A program made the position numbers and the translations under genes. This document shows, piece by piece, positions 26,976 to 35,094 of a DNA stretch of 64,000 bases. How positions within the stretch are numbered: the first letter of the stretch is position 1; every line of letters starts with the position of its first letter. Origin of the DNA: Actinomyces gerencseriae DSM 6844. GTDB taxonomy: Bacteria > Actinomycetota > Actinomycetes > Actinomycetales > Actinomycetaceae. The stretch covers positions 62,001 to 126,000 of the forward strand of contig NZ_AUBN01000006.1 of the NCBI RefSeq assembly GCF_000429265.1, in the 5' to 3' direction. The notes beneath the pieces were generated by a model. It was not told where the DNA came from and ran no database searches. It saw only the letters and a list, made by a program, of their open reading frames with translations.

Positions 26976-27968
26976 TCACAGGTCCGTGAGGCTCGGGGCG
27001 CATCGGTCGCGGTGGATGCGCATGACATTGAGCAGCTCGGGCTCGGTGGGCATCGCGGTGGAGCACTCGATGCGCTCGCAGACGATGGCCCCCGCGGTCG
27101 AGGCCGCGAAGATCAGCTTCTCCAGGGACCAGCCCGACAGGAGTCCGTGGCAGACCGCGCCCCCGAAGGCGTCGCCGGCGCCGAGGCCGTTCTTGGTGGT
27201 CGCCGGCGTCACGGGCATCTCGATGCGCTCGTCGCGGGTCTTGGCGAGGGTTCCGAGCGGCCCCTGCTTGACGATGGCCAGCTCGACCCCGGCCTCGAGC
27301 AGGGCGTCGGCCGCGCGCTCGGGCTCGGTCTGCCCGACGGCGATGCGGCACTCCTCACGGTTGCCGATGGCGACGGTCGTCCCGGGCAGAACGGCGGAGA
27401 CGGCCTCGTGGGCGGCGGCCTCGTCGGGCCAGAACGCGGCCCGGTAGTCCAGGTCGATAATGGTGTGCTCCTTGCGTCCGCGGGCATCGAGGGCGGCGCG
27501 ATGGGCGGAGCGGGAGGGCTCCTTGCTCAGGCCCGTGGCGGACACCCAGAAGATCCTGGCGTCGCGCACGGCGTCGAGGGGAACGTCCCCCTCGGTCAGC
27601 TCCAGGTCGGGGGCGGAGGGCTCGCGGTAGAAGTACAGGGGGAAGTCGTCGGGGGGGAAGATCTCGCAGAAGGTCACCGGGGTGTTGAACTCCGACTTGG
27701 TCACGACGTAGTCGTCGTAGACGCCCAGGCGGCGCATCTCGACGCAGACGAATCTCCCGAAGGGGTCGTCGCCGACACCGGTCACGACCGCGGAGCGGTG
27801 ACGGTAGCGGGAGGCGGCGACGGCGACATTGGTCGGGCTGCCTCCCAGGAACTTGCCGAAGGACTCCACGTCCTCCAGTCCCACCCCGATCTGAAGCGGG
27901 TAGATATCGACGCCGCAGCGTCCGATGGTCAGGACGTCGAGCGGCGGGGTCAGGAGGGATGTGGTCAC
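26976..27968 (-). CDS. iolC: 5-dehydro-2-deoxygluconokinase
   Basis: This 330-residue PfkB/ribokinase-fold enzyme phosphorylates 2-deoxy-5-keto-gluconate. Motifs are TIGRCGVDIYPLQ and GKFLGGSPTNVAVAASR (PfkB signature 1), then GLGAGDAFGGAVCHGLL (signature 2 with catalytic Asp). The GTG at 27968 (MTTSLLTPP) is chosen over an in-frame ATG further upstream, because GGAAGGGACC lies just before it and the longer N-terminus is not family-like. It is first in the operon with the aldolase-like gene, iolB and iolD, divergent from iolR across a shared operator. Confidence 0.94.
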   Translation of the reverse strand: MTTSLLTPPLDVLTIGRCGVDIYPLQIGVGLEDVESFGKFLGGSPTNVAVAASRYRHRSAVVTGVGDDPFGRFVCVEMRRLGVYDDYVVTKSEFNTPVTFCEIFPPDDFPLYFYREPSAPDLELTEGDVPLDAVRDARIFWVSATGLSKEPSRSAHRAALDARGRKEHTIIDLDYRAAFWPDEAAAHEAVSAVLPGTTVAIGNREECRIAVGQTEPERAADALLEAGVELAIVKQGPLGTLAKTRDERIEMPVTPATTKNGLGAGDAFGGAVCHGLLSGWSLEKLIFAASTAGAIVCERIECSTAMPTEPELLNVMRIHRDRCAPSLTDL

Positions 27969-28069
27969 GATATATGGTCCCTTCCACGTCATCGGGGCGG
28001 GTCCGTCACGGGACTCGCATTGAGCCGGTGCCAACAGCCTGCCGCAACCATCGCACCCCCGTCAAGACA

Positions 28070-28083
28070 TTTGTCCGAACAAA
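28070..28083. promoter_or_regulatory. IolR-type operator between iolC and iolR
   Basis: TTTGTCCGAACAAA lies within ATTTGTCCGAACAAAT, an almost perfect 16-bp palindrome, 102 bp before iolC and 118 bp before iolR. Its position implies control of the iolC operon together with autoregulation of iolR. Confidence 0.7.
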
Positions 28084-28200
28084 TATGAGGTGATTGCCAG
28101 CATCCGACCCGACCGCCGAACGCGCTCGCAGCGTCACGTCCCGGACGATTGAGCCGCGCAATGTATCATGAACTGACCCATCGCCTTCAGGGAAAACCCC

Positions 28201-28947
28201 ATGCCCACCACACCGTTCCAGCCCGACATCGCCATCGATCGCGCGAGCGAGGCCCCGCTCTACAGCCAGATCGCGGAGGCCCTCGCCGCTCTCATCCTCG
28301 ACGGCACACTGGCACCCGGCACCCGCATCGAGGACGAGATCTCCATGGCGCGGCGCCTGGAGGTGTCGCGCCCGACCACCCGGCAGGCGCTCCAGCGCCT
28401 CGTGGACCGCGGCCTCATCTCACGGCGCCGCGGAGCCGGGACCATGGTCACCTCCCCGCACGTGCGCAGGCCGATGGAGCTGTCGAGCCTCCTGGCGGAC
28501 CTGACCAAGAGCGGCCACACGGTGTCCACGACGATCACCGACTACTCCACGCACCCGGCCGACGAGGAGGAGGCGGAGCACCTCGACATCGCGCCGGGCA
28601 CGAACGTGACGAGAATCAGGCGCGTGCGCTGCGCCGACGGCGAGCCGATCGCCCTGATGGAGAACCTCCTGCCGGCGGCGATCGCCCCGTCCCACGACGA
28701 CCTGGAGCACGACGGGCTCTACAACCTTCTGCGCGCGCAGGGCGTGGTGCCGATGACCGCCGCCCAGTCCATCGGCGCGCGAAACGCGACGACCGTCGAG
28801 GCCAAGGCCCTCGACGAGAAGCGCCGGGCCGCCCTGCTGACGGTGACCCGCACAGCCTACGACTCCCTGGGCGCCGTCATCGAGTACGGCACGCACGTCT
28901 ACCGCGCCTCTCGATACTCCTTCGAGACGACCCTCTTCAACGCATAG
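28201..28947 (+). CDS. iolR: GntR-family (UTRA) regulator of inositol catabolism
   Basis: This 248-residue DNA-binding repressor has an N-terminal winged helix with the GntR signature (APLYSQIAEALAALILDG, GTRIEDEISMARRLEVS). A C-terminal UTRA ligand domain (about residues 90-245) has SLLADLTKSGH and TRIRRVRCADGEPIALMEN. The location inside the iol cluster, divergent from iolC, and the repeated palindrome upstream of cluster genes point to a role equal to IolR of corynebacteria. The inducer is probably a pathway intermediate. The ATG follows GGGAAAACCCC, a modest ribosome site. Confidence 0.85.
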   Translation: MPTTPFQPDIAIDRASEAPLYSQIAEALAALILDGTLAPGTRIEDEISMARRLEVSRPTTRQALQRLVDRGLISRRRGAGTMVTSPHVRRPMELSSLLADLTKSGHTVSTTITDYSTHPADEEEAEHLDIAPGTNVTRIRRVRCADGEPIALMENLLPAAIAPSHDDLEHDGLYNLLRAQGVVPMTAAQSIGARNATTVEAKALDEKRRAALLTVTRTAYDSLGAVIEYGTHVYRASRYSFETTLFNA

Positions 28948-28965
28948 CCGCCGCCCCCGCCCCAC

Positions 28966-29034
28966 CCCCTTCGCCGAGATCGGTTCAGTTCCGCGTCGAG
29001 ATCGGTCCGGTTCCGGACCGTCTCGGCGAAGGGG
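28966..29034. repeat. 69-bp palindromic element with 14-bp terminal inverted repeats
   Basis: CCCCTTCGCCGAGA at 28966-28979 is the exact reverse complement of TCTCGGCGAAGGGG at 29021-29034. The interior holds the 41-bp segment shared with 16774-16814 and a smaller palindrome CGGTCCGG-TT-CCGGACCG. It lies 19 bp after iolR and may serve as its terminator. Its recurrence suggests a REP- or MITE-like element; no transposase is visible. Confidence 0.75.
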
Positions 29035-29050
29035 CAGAACGATCGCCATC

Positions 29051-29064
29051 TTTGTCTGGACAAA
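29051..29064. promoter_or_regulatory. IolR-type operator upstream of the transaldolase gene
   Basis: TTTGTCTGGACAAA, flanked by C and G, forms CTTTGTC-NN-GACAAAG. It matches the consensus at 12 of 14 positions and ends three bases before the -35 of the promoter at 29068. Confidence 0.72.
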
Positions 29065-29067
29065 GCA

Positions 29068-29096
29068 TTGACAACCGTGCCGCGTCGCACTTGAAT
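29068..29096 (+). promoter_or_regulatory. Promoter of the transaldolase-iolG operon
   Basis: A perfect TTGACA at 29068-29073, a 17-base spacer and TTGAAT at 29091-29096 (4 of 6 to TATAAT) lie about 64 bp before the ATG. The IolR-type palindrome abuts the -35, which suits repression. Confidence 0.6.
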
Positions 29097-29159
29097 AAGG
29101 GCAAAAGCCGCAATCGGCGAGGACGCCTTCCGCGGCCGCACACCCCTTGGAGCACGCTG

Positions 29160-30236
29160 ATGAGCATCGAATACACACCCGGCCCTCTCCTCGAGGCCGC
29201 CCGCACCACACCGACCGCCCTGTGGAATGACTCCGCGGACCCCGATGAGCTCCGCCAGTCGATCTCATTCGGCGGCGTGGGCGCCACCTGCAACCCCACC
29301 ATCGCCTACACCTGCATCAACCAGCGCAAGGACGTGTGGCTCCCCCGCATCGCCGAGCTCGCCGAGGAGATGCCCGAGGCCACCGAGTCCGAGATCGGCT
29401 GGCGGGTCGTTCGCGAGCTGAGCACCGAGGCCGCCGAGCTGCTCGAGCCCGCCTTCGAGGAGCACAAGGGGCGCAACGGCCGCCTGTCCATGCAGACCGA
29501 TCCCCGTCTGGCCCGCAGCGCCGAGGCCCTGGCGGACCAGGCCGAGGAGTTCTCCAACCTGGCCAAGAACATCATCGTCAAGATCCCCGCCACCTCCGTG
29601 GGCGTCAAGGCCATCGAGGACGCCACCTACCGGGGCGTATCCGTCAACGTGACGGTCTCCTTCTCGGTGCCCCAGGCCGTGGCCACCGGCGAGGCCATCG
29701 AGCGCGGCCTCAAGCGCCGCGAGGCCGAGGGCGAGGACGTCTCCACCATGGGCCCGGTCGTCACCCTCATGGTCGGTCGCCTGGACGACTGGATCAAGAT
29801 CGTCGCCAAGCGCGACCGCCTCTTCCTCGACCCGGGCCACCTGGAGTGGGCCGGCATCGCCGCCTTCAAGCGCGCCTATCAGGAGTTCCAGTCGCGCGGC
29901 CTGCGCGCTCGCATGCTCTCCGCGGCCTTCCGCAACGTCATGCACTGGTCCGAGCTCGTCGGCGGGGACCTGGTCGTCTCCCCGCCCTTCGCGTGGCAGA
30001 GGCTCATCAACGACTCCGGTTACAAGGTCGTCGAGCGCATCGACGAGCCCGTGGCCCCCGAGATCATGAGGACACTCATGTCGATTCCGGAGTTCGTGCG
30101 CGCCTACGAACCCGACGGCATGACCCCGGAGGAGTTCGACGCCTACGGAGCGACCGTGCGCACCCTGCGCGGCTTCCTGCAGGCCGACGCCGACCTGGAC
30201 GCGCTCGTCCGTGACGTCATCATGCCTCAGCCGTGA
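29160..30236 (+). CDS. Transaldolase-family protein
   Basis: This 358-residue TIM-barrel enzyme has transaldolase landmarks: FGGVGATCNPTI (family Asn/Thr signature), Schiff-base Lys in NIIVKIPAT, and NVTVSFSVPQAV. The C-terminal third is longer than in classical TalB. Related proteins occur in actinobacterial inositol and sugar-acid loci. It may act on the phosphorylated keto-sugar formed by IolC or recycle dihydroxyacetone phosphate (inference). ATG 29160 follows CTTGGAGCACG. It is cotranscribed with the downstream iolG, 40 bp away, and has its own promoter and IolR-type operator. Confidence 0.85.
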   Translation: MSIEYTPGPLLEAARTTPTALWNDSADPDELRQSISFGGVGATCNPTIAYTCINQRKDVWLPRIAELAEEMPEATESEIGWRVVRELSTEAAELLEPAFEEHKGRNGRLSMQTDPRLARSAEALADQAEEFSNLAKNIIVKIPATSVGVKAIEDATYRGVSVNVTVSFSVPQAVATGEAIERGLKRREAEGEDVSTMGPVVTLMVGRLDDWIKIVAKRDRLFLDPGHLEWAGIAAFKRAYQEFQSRGLRARMLSAAFRNVMHWSELVGGDLVVSPPFAWQRLINDSGYKVVERIDEPVAPEIMRTLMSIPEFVRAYEPDGMTPEEFDAYGATVRTLRGFLQADADLDALVRDVIMPQP

Positions 30237-30276
30237 GTCCGGGACTCCGGCTCTCCCGACCTAAGGAAGTGCTGAC

Positions 30277-31266
30277 ATGCTGAACATCGCCGTCATCGGC
30301 GCCGGCCGCATCGGCCACGTCCACGCCAAGACCATCGCCGCCCACCCGAACGCCTCCCTCGCCGTCGTGTGCGACCCCATCGGCGACGCCGCCAGGGCAC
30401 TCGCCGACCAGTACGGGGCGCGGGCGTGCGAGGAGCCCGAGGAGGTCTTCGCCGACCCGGCTGTCGGAGCCGTCATCATCGGTTCTCCCACGCCCCTGCA
30501 CATCCCCCATCTACTAGCCGCCGCCGGGGCGGGCAAGGCCGTTCTGTGCGAGAAGCCGATCGCCCTGGACATGAAGGATGTCGAGACCTCCCGCTCCGAG
30601 CTGGACGCCGTCACCACTCCCGTCATGTTCGGCTTCAACCGACGCTTCGACCCGTCCTTCGCGGCGGCGCGCGCGGCCGTCCGAGACGGGCGCATCGGCG
30701 AGATCGAGCAGCTGACGATCATCTCGCGGGACCCGGCGGCTCCGCCGGTGGACTACATCAAGGTCTCCGGCGGCATCTTCCGCGACATGACGATCCACGA
30801 CTTCGACACCGCCCGCTTCTTCCTGGGCGAGATGACCGAGGTCTATGCCGCGGGCCAGAACCTCGACCCGGCGATCAGGGAGACCGGCGACTTCGACGCC
30901 GCCGTCGTCACTCTCAAGGCAGCCTCCGGAGCGGTGGCGACGATCATCAACAACCGCCGCTGCGCCTCCGGTTACGACCAACGGCTGGAGGCCTCCGGTC
31001 GCGACGGGGCGCTCTTCGCCGAGAACGTCCGCCCCACGACGGTACGATTGTCCAACGCCGAGGTGACCGACGCTCAGGAGCCGTACCTCGACTTCTTCCT
31101 CGAGCGCTACGCCGACGCCTACCGCCTGGAGCTGTCCGCCTTCATCGAGGCCGTTGAGAGCAGCACGCCGACTCCGACGACCATCGACGACGCCGTCAAG
31201 GCGCTCGCCCTGGCCGAGGCGGCCACCGAGTCGGCGCGCACGGGCGAACCGGTCGCCGTCGGCTGA
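30277..31266 (+). CDS. iolG: Myo-inositol 2-dehydrogenase
   Basis: This 329-residue Gfo/Idh/MocA enzyme oxidises myo-inositol to 2-keto-myo-inositol with NAD+, the first step of the pathway. It has VIGAGRIGHVHA, catalytic Lys in VLCEKPIALD, FGFNRRFDPSF, and the very typical IolG segment SGGIFRDMTIHDFDTARF with active-site Asp and His. GQNLDPAIRETGDFDAAVV and YDQRLEASG follow. It is the best iolG candidate of the three dehydrogenases in the region. CTAAGGAAGTGCTGAC precedes the ATG. A 10-bp stem hairpin ends the operon. Confidence 0.93.
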   Translation: MLNIAVIGAGRIGHVHAKTIAAHPNASLAVVCDPIGDAARALADQYGARACEEPEEVFADPAVGAVIIGSPTPLHIPHLLAAAGAGKAVLCEKPIALDMKDVETSRSELDAVTTPVMFGFNRRFDPSFAAARAAVRDGRIGEIEQLTIISRDPAAPPVDYIKVSGGIFRDMTIHDFDTARFFLGEMTEVYAAGQNLDPAIRETGDFDAAVVTLKAASGAVATIINNRRCASGYDQRLEASGRDGALFAENVRPTTVRLSNAEVTDAQEPYLDFFLERYADAYRLELSAFIEAVESSTPTPTTIDDAVKALALAEAATESARTGEPVAVG

Positions 31267-31275
31267 CGGAGCACC

Positions 31276-31299
31276 GCGGGAGCGGGAGGCCGCTCCCGC
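31276..31299 (+). terminator. Terminator after iolG
   Basis: GCGGGAGCGG pairs with CCGCTCCCGC around the 4-base loop GAGG, starting 10 bp after the stop codon. Confidence 0.7.
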
Positions 31300-31656
31300 C
31301 AGGCGCACCCGGCTGCGAGACCCCACTCCCCCGCAGCCGGGCTGCGCTGCGCGTCCGGGCTGGAGAACCGGCCGGACGGACGGGAACGATCCGCCTCGGA
31401 AACCCGTTGTCCCAGGGCTCCTCCGGCCCCGCCTCCATATACCCCGGCCGCATCTCCCCACCTTATCTCCAGCCGCACGGATGCACGCGTTCGGCCCGGT
31501 CATGTCGCCGGCACGGCCCATGGCACGACGGGAGGAGGGCTCCTGCGCGCCCCGATCACGACCGCCACCGCATGCCCGCACCGCTTCCAGATGAGGGGCC
31601 GGTGAGCCTGTACTCTGCGACTGCACAGCCCTCCCGACGCCACCTGGAGACCTATT
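31300..31656. other. Non-coding stretch upstream of the LacI-family gene
   Basis: A second hairpin (CCCGGCTGCG at 31308-31317 with CGCAGCCGGG at 31332-31341) follows the terminator. The rest holds no credible gene. The last 100 bases must contain the promoter of the LacI-family gene, but no convincing -35/-10 pair or operator was recognised. Confidence 0.5.
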
Positions 31657-32760
31657 GTGAGCACCAAGGCGCATGCCGCCACCCAGAGCGACGTCGCCCG
31701 CGCAGCAGGGGTCTCACGCTCCCTGGTGTCCCTAGCCCTGAGCAACTCGCCCAGAGTCGCTCCGAAGACCCGCGAGCGCATTCAGCGGGTGGCCGTCGAC
31801 CTCGGCTACCGGGTGAATGTGGCCGCGTCCTCCCTGGCGCGCCAGAGCTCGACCATTATCGGCCTGGTCCTGCCCAATCTCCGCAACGTCTTCTTCGAGC
31901 GACTCGCCCGCCGCCTGGGGGACGCCGCGTCGGCACGCGGACTGACCCTCTTCATCACGGTGGGGGCCGAGCGGCCGGAAGTGCTCGGTCAGGCGATCGA
32001 CTCCCTGCTCGGGGTACGAGTGGCCGGAATCATCCTGGTCTCCCCCTGGCTTCTCGACGAGGACCTGCTGGCCATCGGCGAGGAGGCGCCCACCTGTCTG
32101 ATCGGACGACGCGGCCCCGGCGGGCGGGTGGACTCCGTCCACATGGACGAGGAGGCGGCCGCCGACCTCGTGGTCGAGCATCTGACGGGACTGGACGTGG
32201 AGACCATCGGGTACATCGGCCCGCGGGTGGCGGACAGCGCCTCCCGGCGCCAACGCGAGATGGCCCTCAAGCGCGCCGGGGCCCGAGCGGACGTGCCGAT
32301 GGTGGTCTACGGCTGCGGGGACGATGCCGGCCCGGCGGTGCGGGCCATGGTCCAGACTCATCCCGAGGCCCTGGGCATGGTCATCCACAACGACATCCTG
32401 GCCATCGACGCCGTCCCCGTCCTGCGGGAGGCGGGTCGCCTCCCCGAGTCGACCGGGGCCGGAGTGGCGTTGGTCTCCTACGACAACACCTACCTGGCCG
32501 AACGCGGCGAGTTCTCCCTGACCAGCATCAACCAGCCCGAGGAGATCATGGCGGCCCGGGCCATCGAACTGCTCTGCGAGCGCGCCGGGATCGGCGGACC
32601 GGGGACCGCGTCCGCAACCGCCCGCACCGTGGTCCTGCCCCCGGACCTGGTGGTGCGCAGCTCCTCGGTGGGCCGTGCGCCTCGCACAGCCGCACCCGTG
32701 GCGGATCCCCCGGTCATCGGAGCACCCGATGCAGCCCACTCCGCCGACGGATCGCACTGA
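31657..32760 (+). CDS. LacI-family transcriptional regulator
   Basis: This 367-residue repressor has an N-terminal helix-turn-helix (ATQSDVARAAGVSRSLVSLAL) and hinge helix (YRVNVAASSLARQ). The periplasmic-binding-protein-like effector domain runs from about residue 62 to 330, with IGLVLPNLRNVFFERLA and SYDNTYLAERGEFSLTSINQP. The C-terminal 40 residues are Ala/Pro-rich. The start is a GTG after TGGAGACCTATT. Its likely target is the dehydrogenase-isomerase pair at 33781-36090, whose promoter carries a central-CG palindrome, and possibly its own gene. Confidence 0.87.
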   Translation: MSTKAHAATQSDVARAAGVSRSLVSLALSNSPRVAPKTRERIQRVAVDLGYRVNVAASSLARQSSTIIGLVLPNLRNVFFERLARRLGDAASARGLTLFITVGAERPEVLGQAIDSLLGVRVAGIILVSPWLLDEDLLAIGEEAPTCLIGRRGPGGRVDSVHMDEEAAADLVVEHLTGLDVETIGYIGPRVADSASRRQREMALKRAGARADVPMVVYGCGDDAGPAVRAMVQTHPEALGMVIHNDILAIDAVPVLREAGRLPESTGAGVALVSYDNTYLAERGEFSLTSINQPEEIMAARAIELLCERAGIGGPGTASATARTVVLPPDLVVRSSSVGRAPRTAAPVADPPVIGAPDAAHSADGSH

Positions 32761-32841
32761 TGCGCCGGGATCCGCGCGAGCCCCGATCCGCGGCCCGTCG
32801 CGGAGGCGGTGCGGAGACGATCCAAAGGGAGGAACCGGCGC

Positions 32842-33579
32842 ATGGGCGCGAAGAACGACCTGCGACGGATGCTGACACGGCGGGCGCGCATCGATCCGCA
32901 CCCGGGCGGACCGGCCCCATCGCCGTCGAACGCGCTCGCGCGCCGCTCCGCCGTGCTCATCCTCGCCGGTGCGCGAGAGACGATCCTCGCCCCCGGGGCC
33001 TCCGCCGAGGACGCCGTCCCGGCCGATACCGACATCCTCCTCACCATCCGCTCGACGGAGCTGCGCCACCACCCCGGCCAGGTGGCGTTCCCGGGCGGGG
33101 GAATCGAGGGCGGAGACGACAGCGCCGCCGCGGCCGCGCTGCGGGAGGCCCGCGAGGAAACGGGCATAGCCCCGGAGAGCGTCGAGATCCTGGGCAGCCT
33201 GCCCGAGATCATGCTCCCGGCGAGCGGCAACCTCGTCACCCCGGTCCTCGGGTGGTGGAGCCGACCGGGCGCTCTTCTGGTGGATGGCGTCGAGACGGCC
33301 GATGCCATGCGCGTGGCCGTGGCGGCCCTCATCGACCCGGCCTCGCGCTGGACCTCCGTGCTCAGGCGCAATGGCTCCGTTCACCGGGGTCCGGCCTTCC
33401 GGACCTCCACAAGCGCGCCGGTCATCTGGGGATTCACGGGCCGCCTCCTGGCGACCGTCCTCGACGGGGCGGGCTGGGCACAGCCCTGGGACGAGACCCG
33501 TGAGATCACCATCGACGACCGAGTGCCGCGCGTACCGGGAACCGGCGGAACCACGGGCCCGCGCAGAACCGACCAGTAG
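32842..33579 (+). CDS. NUDIX hydrolase, CoA pyrophosphatase-like
   Basis: This 245-residue cytoplasmic hydrolase has a complete Nudix box from GGGIEGG through AALREAREETGI. The UPF0035-type signature LLTIRSTELRHHPGQVAFPGG overlaps it, as in CoA pyrophosphatases that split coenzyme A into 3',5'-ADP and phosphopantetheine. GGGAGGAACC precedes ATG 32842. It follows the LacI-family gene by 81 bp and may be cotranscribed; no functional link to inositol is evident. The C-terminal 25 residues are low-complexity. Confidence 0.87.
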   Translation: MGAKNDLRRMLTRRARIDPHPGGPAPSPSNALARRSAVLILAGARETILAPGASAEDAVPADTDILLTIRSTELRHHPGQVAFPGGGIEGGDDSAAAAALREAREETGIAPESVEILGSLPEIMLPASGNLVTPVLGWWSRPGALLVDGVETADAMRVAVAALIDPASRWTSVLRRNGSVHRGPAFRTSTSAPVIWGFTGRLLATVLDGAGWAQPWDETREITIDDRVPRVPGTGGTTGPRRTDQ

Positions 33580-33616
33580 CCGGCCGGTGCCGTTCGCACC
33601 GGGACGCCCCGACTAG

Positions 33617-33630
33617 TTCGTCCTGACCAT
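33617..33630. promoter_or_regulatory. Degenerate IolR-type palindrome
   Basis: TTCGTCCTGACCAT matches the operator consensus at 11 of 14 positions. It lies 25 bp upstream of the -35 of the promoter at 33656. Confidence 0.5.
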
Positions 33631-33655
33631 TTTCTCCTCGCTCCGCTGCGGGGTA

Positions 33656-33684
33656 TTGACAGCGCCATGCTTCCCGCACATACT
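33656..33684 (+). promoter_or_regulatory. Promoter of the dehydrogenase-isomerase operon
   Basis: TTGACA at 33656-33661, a 17-base spacer and CATACT at 33679-33684 make a good sigma-70-type promoter, with a start of transcription expected near 33691. Confidence 0.65.
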
Positions 33685-33695
33685 GGAGTCACATG

Positions 33696-33709
33696 TTCAC
33701 GCGCGTTAA
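33696..33709. promoter_or_regulatory. Candidate LacI-family operator
   Basis: TTCACGCGCGTTAA is a palindrome at 12 of 14 positions with a perfect ACGCGCGT core, the central-CG form bound by LacI-family regulators. It lies just downstream of the predicted transcription start. The LacI-family gene at 31657 is the obvious candidate. Confidence 0.5.
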
Positions 33710-33780
33710 TCACTGCGGTCCATCCCTCTGAGGCGCGCTCGGGTCGATGAGGACAGAACGCGGACGGAAGGTCCACACCC

Positions 33781-35007
33781 ATGAGCACCACTCCCCTGTC
33801 AGTCGCCGTCATCGGCGCCGGAATGGCCGGCACCACCCACGCCAACGCCTGGCGCCAGGTCGGCACCGTCTTCGACCTGGGCCTGCCACCGGTCCGCCTG
33901 CGCACCATCGCCGATGCCCATCTCCCCTTCGCCGAGGACGCCGCCCAGCGCTACGGCTACGAGCGGGCCGTGGACGACTGGCGCGCCGTGGCCGAGGACC
34001 CGGACATCGACATCGTGTCCATCGTGGTGGGCAACGCCCTGCACCGCGAGATCGCCGAGACCCTCATCGAGGCCGGCAAGCACGTCCTGTGCGAGAAGCC
34101 CCTGGCGGACACGCTCGAGTCCGCCCGCGCCATGGCGCGGGCCGAGAAGGGGGCCGGCGTCGTCACCGCCGTCGGCTTCACCTACCGCCGCAACGCCGCC
34201 GTGGCCGAGCTCGCCAAGCTCGTCGCCGAGGGCCACCTGGGCGAGATCAACCACTTCGACGGCCGCTACTGGTGCGACTACGGCGTGGCCCCCTCCACCC
34301 CCATGGCCTGGCGCTACAAGGGCCCCATGGGCTCGGGCGCCCTGGGCGACGTCGGCAGCCACCTCATCGACACCGCCGAGGTCATCTGCGGCCCCATCGT
34401 CTCAGTCTCGGGCGCGGCCATGATGACCTCCATCAAGGAGCGCCCGGTGGCCACCGGCCACGTCACTCGCGGAACAGCCCTGGGCGACGGCGACTGCGCT
34501 GACGTCACCTACGAGCCGGTGGAGAACGACGACGTCGCCACCTTCACCGCGCACTTCGCCAACGGCGCCGTGGGTACCTTCTCCTGTTCGCGCGTGGCCT
34601 GGGGCCTGCCCAACTCCCTCATGGTGGACGTCCTGGGCACCAAGGGCCGTGTCTCCTGGGACCTGGCGCGATGCGGTGAGATCAAGATCGACGACGTCAG
34701 CTCCCCGGCCGGACTGGGCGGGGCCCGCCGCGTCCTGGTGGGCCCCGACTTCCCCTACTTCGCCCGAGGCTCCTCCATGGCCTTCGGCGGGGTCGGGCTG
34801 ACCCAGATCGAGCAGTTCACCTACCAGGCCCACGCCTTCCTCCAACAGATCGCCGGCATCACCCCCGGGCAGGGGGCCCTGCCGCGCTGCGCCAGCTTCG
34901 CCGACGGCTACCGCGAGATGCTCCTGGCCGACGCCGTGGCCCGCTCGGCCGCCGCCGGGGGCGCCGCCGTCGACGTCTCGGACCTGCCCGAGCTCGCGAG
35001 CCTGTAA
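33781..35007 (+). CDS. Gfo/Idh/MocA-family oxidoreductase
   Basis: This 408-residue NAD(P)-dependent dehydrogenase has VIGAGMAGTTHA at the N-terminus, catalytic Lys in HVLCEKPLAD, and the substrate-binding His in ALGDVGSHLIDTAE (GSHxxD type). It is longer than iolG and belongs to another subgroup, one with broad sugar and cyclitol members. It is followed 87 bp later by a TIM-barrel isomerase gene, mirroring the 22966-20963 pair. Its promoter carries both an IolR-like and a LacI-like site. It probably oxidises a different inositol isomer or glycoside; the substrate is not determinable. Confidence 0.87.
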   Translation: MSTTPLSVAVIGAGMAGTTHANAWRQVGTVFDLGLPPVRLRTIADAHLPFAEDAAQRYGYERAVDDWRAVAEDPDIDIVSIVVGNALHREIAETLIEAGKHVLCEKPLADTLESARAMARAEKGAGVVTAVGFTYRRNAAVAELAKLVAEGHLGEINHFDGRYWCDYGVAPSTPMAWRYKGPMGSGALGDVGSHLIDTAEVICGPIVSVSGAAMMTSIKERPVATGHVTRGTALGDGDCADVTYEPVENDDVATFTAHFANGAVGTFSCSRVAWGLPNSLMVDVLGTKGRVSWDLARCGEIKIDDVSSPAGLGGARRVLVGPDFPYFARGSSMAFGGVGLTQIEQFTYQAHAFLQQIAGITPGQGALPRCASFADGYREMLLADAVARSAAAGGAAVDVSDLPELASL

Positions 35008-35094
35008 GAGGCCCAGTCAGCCACCCCACTGGACCACCCCCTTCAGACACACCGCCACCCACGACGTAGCGAACAACACCCAAGGAGACCTCTC

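Noticed and set aside
28966-29034. Insertion sequence
   Set aside because: It has terminal inverted repeats but is only 69 bp, encodes nothing and shows no clear target-site duplication; it is reported as a repeat element instead.
28149-29159. In-frame N-terminal extension joining the iolR region to the transaldolase
   Set aside because: The extra 337 residues are out of frame with iolR, Arg/Pro-rich, and cross the palindromic element and the transaldolase promoter. ATG 29160 gives the normal family start.
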